This document shows positions 15,640 through 25,070 of a stretch of 52,726 nt of DNA, one piece after another. Position numbers and translations under genes: made by a program. Location: positions 1-52,726 of the forward strand of contig CAYNWK010000011.1 of assembly GCA_964400875.1 (NCBI GenBank). The letters run 5' to 3'. Under the pieces are notes generated by a model. The model saw nothing but the letters and a program-made list of their open reading frames with translations, did no database searches and was not told the origin of the DNA. Every line of letters begins with the position of its first letter. The stretch's first letter is position 1. This stretch comes from CAYNWK01 sp964400875. GTDB taxonomy: Bacteria; Chloroflexota; Anaerolineae; Anaerolineales; UBA4823.

Positions 15640-17025
15640 TCAAGATTCCAAGTCCATCAACCGCATGTAGTCCTGCTGCGTATCCACGTCCAGCAGCACT
15701 GAAGGGTCATGCCATTCCAACCAAGTAACCGGATACCGGCTGAAAATCGCCCGACCGCCCACGTCTCCACTCAATTTCATCAATTCTGCAAAAGTCTGCC
15801 GGTCAAATAACACTGGGTTTGCCCGTCGGCCGTCCGCCAGAGGGGCAACCACCGGCGAGAACGTGGTGGCGTGTAAAGCCAAAAGGCTGCGCACCAAGGT
15901 CCCCGGAATTTGCGGTTGGTCGCTGAGTAAAAATACGGCCCCGCCGGTCTCAGGCGGTAACGATTTTAACCCCTGCCGGACCGAACTGCTCTGACCGGCG
16001 TTCCAGTCCTCATTGTAAACGAGCTCGACCGGCAGGTCAGCCACTGCCTGGGAGACTTGATCTGCGTTTGCGCCGGTAACCACGACAACCGGTTTCAAAC
16101 CCGTATCGATGGCAGTCAGCGCAACAGACCGTACAAATGGTCGTCCGTGCCAATCCAGGAGCTGCTTCGGCCGGCCCAGCCTCGTGGACCCACCCGCAGC
16201 CAGGATAACACCGGCGACTCTTTCCCGTACGGCGTGGACCATGGCACTGGAAGCCTCATCCAAGAGTGCCTGCTGGTCAAACACCTGACCGTCCAAAAGC
16301 GCGGGCAAGGAGCCTAACTGCGCGACCACCACTGCATGATACTCGGACAGAAGAACCTGAGCGATCCGCTGCGCGCCGGCTTGACGTTCTGGCGTATCCG
16401 CCTGGTTAAGCAAGGCGATTCGCCGCGCCTGGGGAGGCATGTTCTTTAGACCGCCTTGCGAGTGCAGCAAAACGCGGGAGATCGCGCCTAAGTTAATCGC
16501 TTCGCCAAGCTCCAATCCGGACAGTTCGGAGAAGAGCTCCGGCCGATGAACCCAGTCGGTGGTGAGCGGTTTTCCCAAGACGGAGAGACCCACCATCACC
16601 ACCACCGTGTCGGTAAAAGAAGCCAGGGCTGGTTCGTGAGCTGCAGGAGCTTTGAGCGGTTTCTGGCGGGAACCATCCGCTTCGATCAGCAGCGGAATCT
16701 TCGTGTTAGCAGCGTATGAGCGCAAGCGCTCCAGCAGACCGCTTTCCAACCCTGCAACACGTCCTGCCTCCACAATCGAGCCCGTGAAAGCGATCACCTC
16801 TTTAGAAGAGAGAAGTTCGAGCGCGTCCAGGTCTGCTGCGTGCTCCAGGTAGACATGTCGGTCGGCAAGCGCCAGCTGAGCTACGGACAGGTGCGTTGTG
16901 GTCGTGACAAATACCGGCGGGGTTAGCTGTCGAGCCAGGGTAAAGAGCGCGGTCGTCTTACCCCCAGCCCCGACAAGCGCCAGGCAGGGGCTCCCGGAAA
17001 GACGCAAGGCTGTCGCCAGCTGCAT
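15640..17025 (-). CDS. YqeC-MobA fusion: molybdenum hydroxylase accessory protein and NTP transferase
   Basis: 461 aa from ATG 17025, one base after the yqeB stop. A longer reading from 17154 lies wholly inside yqeB. Residues 1 to about 220 are a YqeC-type domain (selenium-dependent molybdenum hydroxylase accessory protein) with P-loop GAGGKTT (19-25). From about residue 268 a MobA/MocA-like nucleotidyltransferase follows, with the signature AGVILAAGGSTRLGRPKQLL and later LLSDQPQIP. MocA makes the cytosine dinucleotide molybdopterin cofactor used by xanthine-dehydrogenase-type enzymes, fitting the gene encoding such an enzyme at the head of this operon. YqeC and MocA are usually separate proteins. 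Confidence 0.88.
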   Translation of the reverse strand: MQLATALRLSGSPCLALVGAGGKTTALFTLARQLTPPVFVTTTTHLSVAQLALADRHVYLEHAADLDALELLSSKEVIAFTGSIVEAGRVAGLESGLLERLRSYAANTKIPLLIEADGSRQKPLKAPAAHEPALASFTDTVVVMVGLSVLGKPLTTDWVHRPELFSELSGLELGEAINLGAISRVLLHSQGGLKNMPPQARRIALLNQADTPERQAGAQRIAQVLLSEYHAVVVAQLGSLPALLDGQVFDQQALLDEASSAMVHAVRERVAGVILAAGGSTRLGRPKQLLDWHGRPFVRSVALTAIDTGLKPVVVVTGANADQVSQAVADLPVELVYNEDWNAGQSSSVRQGLKSLPPETGGAVFLLSDQPQIPGTLVRSLLALHATTFSPVVAPLADGRRANPVLFDRQTFAELMKLSGDVGGRAIFSRYPVTWLEWHDPSVLLDVDTQQDYMRLMDLES

Positions 17026-17026
17026 A

Positions 17027-17836
17027 TCAGGACCACAGCCTCCGACGCACCTCGGGTCGGGAAAGGATCGCTTCGAGCACCCCACCGCCGATCGCCAGAG
17101 ATTTCTCCGAGACGAGCGTACAGTAGCGGGGGTCCTCGCGCGGGTCGATATCACCGACTTTCAATCCCCGAGTCACAGGCAAATCGGCGTGGATCAGGCC
17201 TCGCACTACACCTCGAAAGGGAGCCGCGATCAGCTGCCCGCCGACTTCGGCGATCACTTCGCCCGTATTGACCAGATCCCCAATGGCAACTTTTGGCTGA
17301 AAACTGCCATCCGTCGGCGCGCGCAGCACCCGGTCAGCGCCGCGGCCAGACCTCCCCTGCGGGATGCCCGTATCTGCTTGGGTTGGACCGTGCCAGATCG
17401 TCCTTCCCAGGAAATGACCGCGATTCGTCTCAATGGCTACATGGCAGTTCTCACCGGCGACGAATCCTGGCCCCAATCCAATCACCAACGGTTCCGAACC
17501 AATAGCCATTTGCGGCGGTTGTTTTGTCATGCGGGCATCGATCAAGACCAGCGGTTCGAGACCCGCCTGCACAGAAGCGTCCGGATCGACCATTACCGGA
17601 ATCCACCCGGAAGCAATTATTTGCTCGGCCTGCTCCAGATCCTTAGCCAGACAGGCATGGATTCCCTCAACAGAGATCTCACCCTGGTAAACGGCTTCGG
17701 CAAAGGACACCAGGCGTCGCACCGCCAACGGCTGGGGCAACTCGGTGATCAGCAGCCTGATCCCGGCGCGGAATAACCGCAAGGCAACGCCGCTGGCTAG
17801 ATCCCCGCCTCCACGGATTAGCACTGGAACCCACAC
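17027..17836 (-). CDS. yqeB: Selenium-dependent molybdenum hydroxylase system protein YqeB (EF2563 family)
   Basis: 269 aa from a GTG start, 4 nt after the ppc stop codon. The N-terminus (VLIRGGGDLASGVALRLFRAG) is the Rossmann-like start typical of EF2563/YqeB. The mid part has LVIGLGPGFVAGENCHVAIET, and a lipoyl-like stretch follows (VAIGDLVNTGEVIAEVGGQLIAAPFRGVVRGLI). The family is found beside YqeC and molybdenum hydroxylases thought to carry a labile selenium. It is sandwiched between PEP carboxylase and the YqeC-MobA fusion. Confidence 0.9.
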   Translation of the reverse strand: MWVPVLIRGGGDLASGVALRLFRAGIRLLITELPQPLAVRRLVSFAEAVYQGEISVEGIHACLAKDLEQAEQIIASGWIPVMVDPDASVQAGLEPLVLIDARMTKQPPQMAIGSEPLVIGLGPGFVAGENCHVAIETNRGHFLGRTIWHGPTQADTGIPQGRSGRGADRVLRAPTDGSFQPKVAIGDLVNTGEVIAEVGGQLIAAPFRGVVRGLIHADLPVTRGLKVGDIDPREDPRYCTLVSEKSLAIGGGVLEAILSRPEVRRRLWS

Positions 17837-17840
17837 GCTT

Positions 17841-20564
17841 TTAACCTGTATTCCTGAGACCGGCTGCGATGCCGTTAACGGTCAGGACGATCACTTCACG
17901 CAGCGCTTCAGCCTGGGCTGATTCCTGGTCATCCAGAGCGCGCAGGCGCCGCAGCATCTCCACCTGGATGTAATTTAAAGGGTCAACGTACGGGTTGCGC
18001 AGCTGGATCGAACGCTGGATGACCGGATCGCGATCCATTAAATTCTCGTGTTGGGTGATCGCCAAAACCAGCTCGCGCGTGCGCTGGTATTCCTCCAAAA
18101 TGAGGTCGAAGATGCGCTCACGGAGCTCGTCATCGGGGACCAACCCGACGTACAATCCGGCGATGTCCATATCCGCTTTGAGCAGCGACATTTCCGAGTT
18201 GTCCAGGATCGCCTGGAAAAAAGGCCAGCTGGCGTACATTTCCCGCATGCGCGCCAAAGCCTCGTCCGAACTCTCTTGGTAAGCTCGCAGACCAGCGCCC
18301 AGTCCGAACCAGCCCGGCAAATTGAAACGACTTTGCATCCAGGAGAAAACCCACGGTATAGCGCGAATTTTAAATACCTGCTCGCCTTCCCCGGCTCTGG
18401 ACGCCGGTCTAGAACCTATGCGCAGCCGGGTTATAAGATCGAGCGGCGTGGCGCTCTGCCAGAAATCTAGAAATCCCGGTGTCTTGTAAACCAACCCGCG
18501 ATAAGCCTGAAAGGCTGCCGCGCTCATTTGGTCAATTGCCTCCCGCCAAGCCTCGGGTACTTCGATCTGGTTGCCCTCCGAGGTGGAGGCCAGCAGCACG
18601 GCGTTCACAACCTGTTCAAGGTGGCGGTGGGCGAGGTGGCTGTTGGCGTAGCGTGAAGCGATCACTTCACCCTGTTCGGTCAAGCGCAGCTTGCCGTTGA
18701 TCGTCCCGGGCGGTTGGGCGCGTATCGCCCGGTTCGCAGGCCCTCCACCGCGCGCCACCGTGCCGCCGCGCCCGTGAAAAATGGTCAGATCGATCCCGTG
18801 CCGCCGGCAAACTTCGGCGATGCGTTCCTGGGCCTGATAGAGGGCCCAATTGGCAGCGAGGTAACCGCCATCCTTGTTGCTGTCTGAATATCCGATCATG
18901 ACCATCTGGTGATCTCGGCAGGCGACGAGATGATCGCGGTATGCTTTCAAATTGAATAGTTCTTCCAGGACCCCTGCAGCGGCATCTAGATCGTCCATCG
19001 ATTCGAATAAGGGCACGATACCCAGGTTATCATTACAACCATTCCAGCGCTCCAGGAGCAGGACGGTCAGCACGTCGGCAACGGAGGAGGTCATGGAGAT
19101 GATAAAAGGACCAAAGAGGTTACTCCCGTACACTTGTTGGGCGCGTGCGATCAGCTGGAAGAGCGCCCAGGTCTCGGCAGTCGTCTGGGTGACGCCAGGA
19201 TGCCTTGCGAGGATCGGCAGCGGTTCATCCAGGAGTCCGACCAGCAATTCCCGCCGAGCGTCAGGTTTAAGCCCTTCGAAATTAGGGTGCCGATTCAATC
19301 CCCGCAGAATCTCTCCCATGGCAGCGTTCAACCGGGTTGAATCTTCTCGCAAGTCCAGACGGGCAGCCTGCAACCCGAAGATATCCAGCTGCCGTTTAGC
19401 GGTTTTTGGCAGGCTTTCAACTACCGGCTCGGGCACTGCATCCAAGATCGCCTTAAGCGGCTCTTCGAAATCTTCAACGCGTGCCCGCGCTTCACATGAC
19501 TCATCGGAAAGCAAACAAGCCACCATCTCATCTCGAGAAGCTTCCGCCAGGTCAGCCGCGAGCAACGAAAGGATCAGGCGGAAGGGCTCGGAGGCGTAGC
19601 GGGATTCAAGGTAAGCCACGTGTGGCGGTAAGGAACCGCGGCTGCGATACCATTCCTTTAAGACCTCCGGAAGCTGGATGCGCTTGGCGCTCAGGCTCAA
19701 TCGCCGCGCCATATCTTGGAAGGTCTCGCGGTGTTTTTCGACTGCCAACCCGCGATGCAGACGCAGCGTTTCCGCGGTTACCTCCACCGTGACGTTTGGA
19801 TTTCCATCCCGGTCTCCACCAATCCAGGAGGCCAGCGTCAACCAGGGTCCCGGTATCTGAAGACCCGGGTAGTGTTCTTCGACCGCCCTCTCCAGGTCGG
19901 CATAAATGCGCGGCAGCACCTCCCAAAACACCTGGTCGATAAAGTACAGGCCGGTGCGCACCTCATCTGTCACCGCCGGACGGGAGGTGCGCCTGCGGTC
20001 GGTCAGCCAAAAAGAGGTGATCTCGGCATAGAGATCGTTATGTAAATCCTGGAGCTCTTGAGGGATTAAATGCGGGTCGTTGAGCTCGAAAATTGCGTCG
20101 GTGATCCGCTGTGTCTTGGAAAGGATGGTCCGGCGCTTCGCTTCTGTCGGATGAGCGGTAAGCACCAGCTCAATGTCCAGGTTCTTTAGAAGCTCCCCCA
20201 TCTTCTCACGGTGTAGACCCGCATCCTTGAGAAATGCAACCGCTTCACTGATGGAATCGGATATCGGTTCGGGCGCTTTTTCGCGTTTCGTGCGCCGGAC
20301 TTCCGTTACACGGTAAATCTCCTCGGCCAGGTTAACCAGATCGAAGTACAGGCTGAAAGCAGCGGCAACCGCCCTGGCCGAGTCAGGAGACAAGGCGGAA
20401 ACCTGGGCCGCCAGATCTCGGGCGCTGCCCGCATCCCCGGCGCGCCTGGCTTTTGCCAGCGCCCGAATGCGCTCCTCCAGGTCGAATATTGCGGCTGATT
20501 CTTGTTCGGAGATCACCTTCCCCAGGAGGTCGCCCAGCAGGTGAATGGTTTCCGACAGATCCAC
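17841..20564 (-). CDS. ppc: Phosphoenolpyruvate carboxylase
   Basis: 907 aa, a full-length bacterial-type PEPC that fixes bicarbonate onto PEP to give oxaloacetate. Active-site motifs are intact: LTAHPTEAKRRT (catalytic His), the GYSDSNKDGGYLAANW loop and FHGRGGTVARGGGP. The C-terminus ends in RNTG as expected for the C-terminal active-site/effector tail. The start is GTG 20564, one base after the stop of the upstream molybdenum enzyme gene, and the next gene follows after 4 nt. It is thus embedded in a molybdenum-hydroxylase operon. Confidence 0.97.
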   Translation of the reverse strand: MDLSETIHLLGDLLGKVISEQESAAIFDLEERIRALAKARRAGDAGSARDLAAQVSALSPDSARAVAAAFSLYFDLVNLAEEIYRVTEVRRTKREKAPEPISDSISEAVAFLKDAGLHREKMGELLKNLDIELVLTAHPTEAKRRTILSKTQRITDAIFELNDPHLIPQELQDLHNDLYAEITSFWLTDRRRTSRPAVTDEVRTGLYFIDQVFWEVLPRIYADLERAVEEHYPGLQIPGPWLTLASWIGGDRDGNPNVTVEVTAETLRLHRGLAVEKHRETFQDMARRLSLSAKRIQLPEVLKEWYRSRGSLPPHVAYLESRYASEPFRLILSLLAADLAEASRDEMVACLLSDESCEARARVEDFEEPLKAILDAVPEPVVESLPKTAKRQLDIFGLQAARLDLREDSTRLNAAMGEILRGLNRHPNFEGLKPDARRELLVGLLDEPLPILARHPGVTQTTAETWALFQLIARAQQVYGSNLFGPFIISMTSSVADVLTVLLLERWNGCNDNLGIVPLFESMDDLDAAAGVLEELFNLKAYRDHLVACRDHQMVMIGYSDSNKDGGYLAANWALYQAQERIAEVCRRHGIDLTIFHGRGGTVARGGGPANRAIRAQPPGTINGKLRLTEQGEVIASRYANSHLAHRHLEQVVNAVLLASTSEGNQIEVPEAWREAIDQMSAAAFQAYRGLVYKTPGFLDFWQSATPLDLITRLRIGSRPASRAGEGEQVFKIRAIPWVFSWMQSRFNLPGWFGLGAGLRAYQESSDEALARMREMYASWPFFQAILDNSEMSLLKADMDIAGLYVGLVPDDELRERIFDLILEEYQRTRELVLAITQHENLMDRDPVIQRSIQLRNPYVDPLNYIQVEMLRRLRALDDQESAQAEALREVIVLTVNGIAAGLRNTG

Positions 20565-20565
20565 G

Positions 20566-22800
20566 CTACAACCTGCCCAGCCCCCGGAGCACGCGTTCTG
20601 GAGTCAGCGGAAATTCTGTGAACCACACCCCGGTCGCATCCTTTATCGCCGCTGCGATAGCCGGAGCCAGCGGCAGGAAAGGCATTTCTGCCATCCCCCG
20701 CGCGCCCCACGGCCCCAAAGGATCAGCGTACTCCAAGATCACGGACTGGACCCGTTCCGGGATGTCCAGGATGGTGGGGATTAAATATGTCGAGAGGTGC
20801 TCTGTTTGTACGTAGCCGCCTTGCTGGACGAAATTCTCCAGAATCGTATAGCCGGTCGCCTGAACGACGGCGCCTTCGATCTGACCCCGAATCTGCTGAG
20901 GGTTGAGGGCTTTACCTACGTCGTTGGTGGAGATCACGTCGAGCAGGTGGACGTGACCTGTCTCTGTATCGACTTCCACCAGCGCCGCCTGGGCGACGTA
21001 ACCGTAAGCAAAGTTAGGCTCGGATTCGCCGGTCAGTGGGTCCAGTGGTGTAGTCTCGGGAGGCACAAATTTGTATTTGGCGATAGCCGGGCGCTCTTCA
21101 TCGCGCCACTTAACCAGCGCAGCCTCGCAAGCGCCTTTGATGGCGTTCCCAGACATAAAGGTCATGCGAGACGCCGAAGCGCTGCCGGAATTATCCGTGA
21201 CCGCCGTGTCCGAAACGATCATCTGTACTTTTTCAATCGGGAGATCCAATGCTTCAGCCGCCATCTGTGTCATCACAGTGTGGGCGCCCTGACCAACGTC
21301 CGCACCGGCCTGGTGGACGACCGCCCTTTCGATATCCGCCCCGCCGTGCAGTTCCACGGTCGCCCAGGCATATTCGGGCGCTCCAAAGGAGAAACCGACG
21401 TTTTTAAAGGCGCAGGCGAATCCCAAGCCCCGTTTGACGTGCCTACCTCGCGGCGGCTTGAGATTGGGCCAGATAACCTCGAAATTTGCAGGCCGCTGCC
21501 AGCCCTGATCTGTCTTGCGCCATCCCCCAGCGACTGCGCAGGCTTCGGCAACCTCCAGGATCGTCACCCCCTGGGGCAAAGGCGTCCCCACAGAGAGCAG
21601 CGATCCTTCACGGAGCAAATTACGCCGGCGGATCTCGACAACGTCCATTTGCAACGCTTCGGCGACCCGGCTCATTTGCAGCTCGGCCGCGAAAGCGCCT
21701 TGCGGGCCGCCAAAGCCGCGAAAAGCGCCGCCGGGGATGTTATTGGTATAAACCGCATAGGAATCGACTTTGACGTTAGGGATCTCGTAAGGTCCGGTGC
21801 ACATCAAGGTGGCGTTGCCCAACACCTTGGTGGAGGTATAAGCATACGCGCCGCCATCGGCGATCACCTCTGCTTCAGCGGCGAGGATTTTCCCCTCACG
21901 GTTCGCTCCCCAGCGGGTTTTGATCACGTAAGGGTGCCGCTTATGATGGCCGATGATCGACTCCTCGCGACTCCAGATGATCTTGACAGGGCGATCTATG
22001 CCTCGCTGATGGAGGCGCCAGGCAGCCAGCGCCAGAACGATCTGGACCGACATATCCTCACGCCCGCCGAACGCGCCGCCGATCGCAGGGTAAATAACTC
22101 GGATCCGCTCTTCCGGCAGTTCCAAAGCATGGGCGATCTGCTCCTGGTCTTCGTGAGTCCACTGGCCGGCGACTTCAACCGTGATTCGCCCGTCCTCGTC
22201 GATATAACTCACGCCGGCTTCGGGCTGCAGGTAAGCATGCTCCTGGGCAGGGGTGCGATATTCCCCTTCAACGATCACGTCCGCCTGAGCAAACGCCTCA
22301 TCGACGTCACCCTTACGGATGCGGTATTTGCAGAAGATGTTGCTACCCGTTTCCGGATGCAACAGCTCTGCATCCACAGCCATCGCCGCTTGTGGATCAG
22401 TCACCACGGGCAAATCATCGTAATCCACCTCGATCAGGTCCAATGCCTTAGCGGCGATCGGCTCGCTTTCGGCGACAACTACGGCTAACTGGTCACCGAC
22501 AAAGCGAACCCGATCGGCAAACAGCTTGCTCGATCCGGGCCCGCAAAGGACCGGCTGGTCAGGCATAATCAGACCATATTCGTTAACCGGGACATCTTTA
22601 GCAGTATAGACTGCGAGGACTCCCTCCAGCGCTTCGGCCTTACGGGCGTCCAGGCGGCGGATCACGGCGTACGGGCGGTGAGCAAACAGAATTTTCATAT
22701 AGGCCTGATTGGGCCGGTCGATATCTCCGGGGTATTGGGTCTCTCCGGTCACCTTCCCAACGGCATCGATGCGTTGAACGGGTTGTCCAATTGAGGACAT
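20566..22800 (-). CDS. Xanthine-dehydrogenase-family molybdenum-binding subunit
   Basis: 744 aa large subunit of a xanthine dehydrogenase/aldehyde oxidase-type molybdenum hydroxylase, with GGGAG 6 nt before the ATG. Domain I starts GQPVQRIDAVGKVTGETQYPGDI. Cofactor-site motifs GGAFGGRED, FRGFGGPQGAFAAE and GADVGQGAHTVMTQMAAEAL are present. GARGMAEMPFLPLAPAIA carries the catalytic Glu. No FAD-binding or 2Fe-2S subunit genes are adjacent, so these must be elsewhere or supplied by another system. YqeB and YqeC downstream suggest a selenium-dependent enzyme; substrate (purine, nicotinate, aldehyde) is undetermined. Confidence 0.9.
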   Translation of the reverse strand: MSSIGQPVQRIDAVGKVTGETQYPGDIDRPNQAYMKILFAHRPYAVIRRLDARKAEALEGVLAVYTAKDVPVNEYGLIMPDQPVLCGPGSSKLFADRVRFVGDQLAVVVAESEPIAAKALDLIEVDYDDLPVVTDPQAAMAVDAELLHPETGSNIFCKYRIRKGDVDEAFAQADVIVEGEYRTPAQEHAYLQPEAGVSYIDEDGRITVEVAGQWTHEDQEQIAHALELPEERIRVIYPAIGGAFGGREDMSVQIVLALAAWRLHQRGIDRPVKIIWSREESIIGHHKRHPYVIKTRWGANREGKILAAEAEVIADGGAYAYTSTKVLGNATLMCTGPYEIPNVKVDSYAVYTNNIPGGAFRGFGGPQGAFAAELQMSRVAEALQMDVVEIRRRNLLREGSLLSVGTPLPQGVTILEVAEACAVAGGWRKTDQGWQRPANFEVIWPNLKPPRGRHVKRGLGFACAFKNVGFSFGAPEYAWATVELHGGADIERAVVHQAGADVGQGAHTVMTQMAAEALDLPIEKVQMIVSDTAVTDNSGSASASRMTFMSGNAIKGACEAALVKWRDEERPAIAKYKFVPPETTPLDPLTGESEPNFAYGYVAQAALVEVDTETGHVHLLDVISTNDVGKALNPQQIRGQIEGAVVQATGYTILENFVQQGGYVQTEHLSTYLIPTILDIPERVQSVILEYADPLGPWGARGMAEMPFLPLAPAIAAAIKDATGVWFTEFPLTPERVLRGLGRL

Positions 22801-22974
22801 GCAACTCTCCCTACACTTGAAGAATAAGGTGATTTAATAGGATAAAGCCAGGGCATCAATTCGCTCTGTTCTCTCGTTGTGGGCTTAAATTATACACCGC
22901 GCCGGGAAATATCCTGACCAGGGAGTGCATATTCAGGGCTCATTTAACAAATCCCGCACTACGTGTTAAAATTC

Positions 22975-23068
22975 TAGGACTTACGCACTTGAGGGAAGAA
23001 AGGGGGTGATTAGGCGGGCTTCGCCCGCCTAATCACCCCCACCAACTCAGAGAACTGTGCAAGACCTG
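22975..23068. repeat. 94-bp MITE-like hairpin repeat, copy 2
   Basis: Same length as copy 1 and aligns to it without gaps when one is inverted. It starts TAGGACTTACGCAC and ends with an imperfect inverted copy (23061-23068). The central hairpin is perfect (about 18 bp, roughly 23003-23041). Differences from copy 1 in the stem occur on both arms so pairing is kept. It lies between the divergent molybdenum enzyme gene and the aldo/keto reductase gene, whose ATG is 26 nt away. Confidence 0.75.
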
Positions 23069-23094
23069 AAACCCAGAAGAGGAGCACAATCTCA

Positions 23095-24078
23095 ATGAAG
23101 TACCGCCAGCTTGGACGGACCGGTTGGAATGTTTCCGAAATCAGCTTTGGATGCTGGGCTATCGGTGGAGAATGGGGAGAGGTCGAAGATCAAGAATCCT
23201 TGCGAGCCCTTTACCAGGCGGTAGATTTGGGGGTGAACTTCTTCGACACAGCCGACGTTTACGGCGACGGTCGCAGCGAACGATTACTGTCCCGCCTCAA
23301 GCAAGAGAGAAACGAAGAGATCCACATCGCAACCAAGGTTGGCCGACGGCTAGACCCGCACACTGCCGCGGGTTACAACCGGGAAAATTTAACCGCTTTC
23401 GTCGAACGCAGCTTGCAGAATCTCAATACCGAGGCGTTGGATTTGCTGCAACTGCACTGCCCTCCCACCGAAGTCTATTATATGCCCGAGGTATTCGGCG
23501 TGCTGGACGATCTCGTGCAGCAAGGCAAGCTGAAGTACTACGGCGTCAGCGTGGAGAAGGTCGAGGAGGCGATCAAAGCGCTCGAGTATCCTAACGTTCA
23601 GAGCGTGCAAATCATTTTCAACATCTTCCGGCAGCGCCCGGCGGAGCTTTTCTTCGATCTGGCTGAACGCAGGCGAGTCGGCATCCTAGCCCGTGTCCCG
23701 CTGGCGAGCGGACTGCTGACCGGCAAGATGGACGCCGAGACCACCTTCCCTGAGGACGATCACCGCAACTTCAACCGCCACGGCGAATCATTCGATCGCG
23801 GCGAGACTTTTGCCGGAGTAGATTTCGAAACCGGTCTGCGCGCTGTTGATGAGCTGCTACCCTTAGCGCCGGAAGGCGCCTCCATGGCCCAGTTGGCGCT
23901 ACGCTGGATCTTGAACTTCACCGCGGTAACCTGCGCGATTCCCGGGGCTAAACGGCCGGCGCACGTGATCGACAACGTCAAAGCATCCGACCTGGACCCA
24001 CTGTCAGAGGCCAAGATGGCACAAATTCGGGGTATCTACGATCGCCTGATCCGCGATCAAGTCCACCACTACTGGTAA
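23095..24078 (+). CDS. Aldo/keto reductase
   Basis: 327 aa NAD(P)H-dependent (beta/alpha)8 oxidoreductase. The catalytic tetrad is visible: Asp51 (FFDTADVYGDG), Tyr56, Lys81 (IATKVG) and His120 (LLQLHCP). The C-terminal cofactor part (TCAIPGAKRPAHVIDNV) matches the AKR signature IPGxxxxxxxxxN. Start ATG 23095 has AGAGGAG about 11 nt upstream. The physiological carbonyl substrate is not deducible. Confidence 0.92.
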   Translation: MKYRQLGRTGWNVSEISFGCWAIGGEWGEVEDQESLRALYQAVDLGVNFFDTADVYGDGRSERLLSRLKQERNEEIHIATKVGRRLDPHTAAGYNRENLTAFVERSLQNLNTEALDLLQLHCPPTEVYYMPEVFGVLDDLVQQGKLKYYGVSVEKVEEAIKALEYPNVQSVQIIFNIFRQRPAELFFDLAERRRVGILARVPLASGLLTGKMDAETTFPEDDHRNFNRHGESFDRGETFAGVDFETGLRAVDELLPLAPEGASMAQLALRWILNFTAVTCAIPGAKRPAHVIDNVKASDLDPLSEAKMAQIRGIYDRLIRDQVHHYW

Positions 24079-24235
24079 ACTCTACCTGGCAGACATTAAT
24101 GGGCGAATGAACTGGCGAAAAGCTCAGACATACTCGTTGGTTACGCTGCTTGCGAAGGAGGCCTCATCACGACAATCGGATTCCACACAACCAAAGAACA
24201 AGGATTAGAGAGATAGCGCAGCAGAGGAGTGAGGC

Positions 24236-25063
24236 ATGGCTAAGGAAAAGATCAAGAAATTCGGCCCCAAGATGTACAGCAAAAATGGCAAACTAAAAAA
24301 GAAGATCTACAATGACGAGCTCGCCAGGCTGCAGGAAGAGCTGGTCAAATTGCAGTATTGGATCAAAGAAAAAGGTCTGAAAGTTGTGGTGATCTTCGAA
24401 GGGCGCGACGCCGCCGGCAAAGGAGGGGTTATCAAGCGCATCACCCAACGCCTGAACCCCCGCATCGCTCGCGTGGTTGCGCTGGGTACCCCCACAGAGA
24501 AGGAAAAAACCCAGTGGTATTTCCAGCGCTATGCGCCTTACCTTCCGGCTGCTGGGGAGATGGTGCTCTTCGATCGCAGCTGGTACAACCGCGCCGGTGT
24601 CGAACGCGTTATGGGATTCTGCTCCGACGAAGAATACCAGGAATTTCTACGCGCCTGCCCCGAATTCGAGCGCATGCTGGTGCGCTCGAACGTTCAGTTG
24701 ATCAAGTACTGGTTTTCGGTCAGCGATGAGGAACAGGAGCGGCGATTCCAGCGGCGCAACCACGACCCCGCCAGACGCTGGAAGCTCAGCCCAATGGACC
24801 TGGAATCCCGCACCAAATGGGTTGAGTATTCTCGTGCCAAGGATGCAATGATGATGTACACCGATATCCCCGAAGCGTCCTGGTATGTGGTCAACGCCGA
24901 TATCAAGCGGCACGCGCGCTTGAACTGTATTTCTCACTTGCTGAGCCAGGTTTCTTATAAAGACCTCACCCCCGATCCGGTCGAGCTGCCTCCGCGGCAG
25001 GAAGATTCCGGCTACCAGCGACCGCCGATCAGCAGCCAGACCTTCGTCCCCGAGGTTTATTAA
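24236..25063 (+). CDS. ppk2: Polyphosphate kinase 2 (PPK2) family protein
   Basis: 275 aa, single PPK2 domain of class I length. Walker A is FEGRDAAGKGG (about residues 53-63). The Walker B/DRSWYNRAGVE motif and the lid (KYWFSVSDEEQERRF...DPARRWKLSPMD) follow. PPK2 enzymes transfer phosphate between polyphosphate and nucleoside di- or monophosphates. Strong ribosome site GAGGAGTGAGGC. A 157-nt leader precedes it in which I see no clear promoter. Confidence 0.95.
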   Translation: MAKEKIKKFGPKMYSKNGKLKKKIYNDELARLQEELVKLQYWIKEKGLKVVVIFEGRDAAGKGGVIKRITQRLNPRIARVVALGTPTEKEKTQWYFQRYAPYLPAAGEMVLFDRSWYNRAGVERVMGFCSDEEYQEFLRACPEFERMLVRSNVQLIKYWFSVSDEEQERRFQRRNHDPARRWKLSPMDLESRTKWVEYSRAKDAMMMYTDIPEASWYVVNADIKRHARLNCISHLLSQVSYKDLTPDPVELPPRQEDSGYQRPPISSQTFVPEVY

Positions 25064-25070
25064 ACCCGAA

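Noticed and set aside
17026..17154. 43-residue N-terminal extension of the YqeC-MobA protein
   Set aside because: It overlaps yqeB fully and is Arg/Ser-rich out-of-frame sequence; ATG 17025 is one base after the yqeB stop.
20797..22488. A 563-codon open frame on the plus strand
   Set aside because: It lies wholly antisense to the molybdenum-binding subunit gene, whose motifs are intact. The product is low in recognisable motifs and rich in residues expected from the reverse frame.
20566..22800. Selenocysteine in the molybdenum enzyme suggested by YqeB/YqeC
   Set aside because: The frame has no internal TGA and the selenium of such hydroxylases is a labile cofactor ligand, not selenocysteine.
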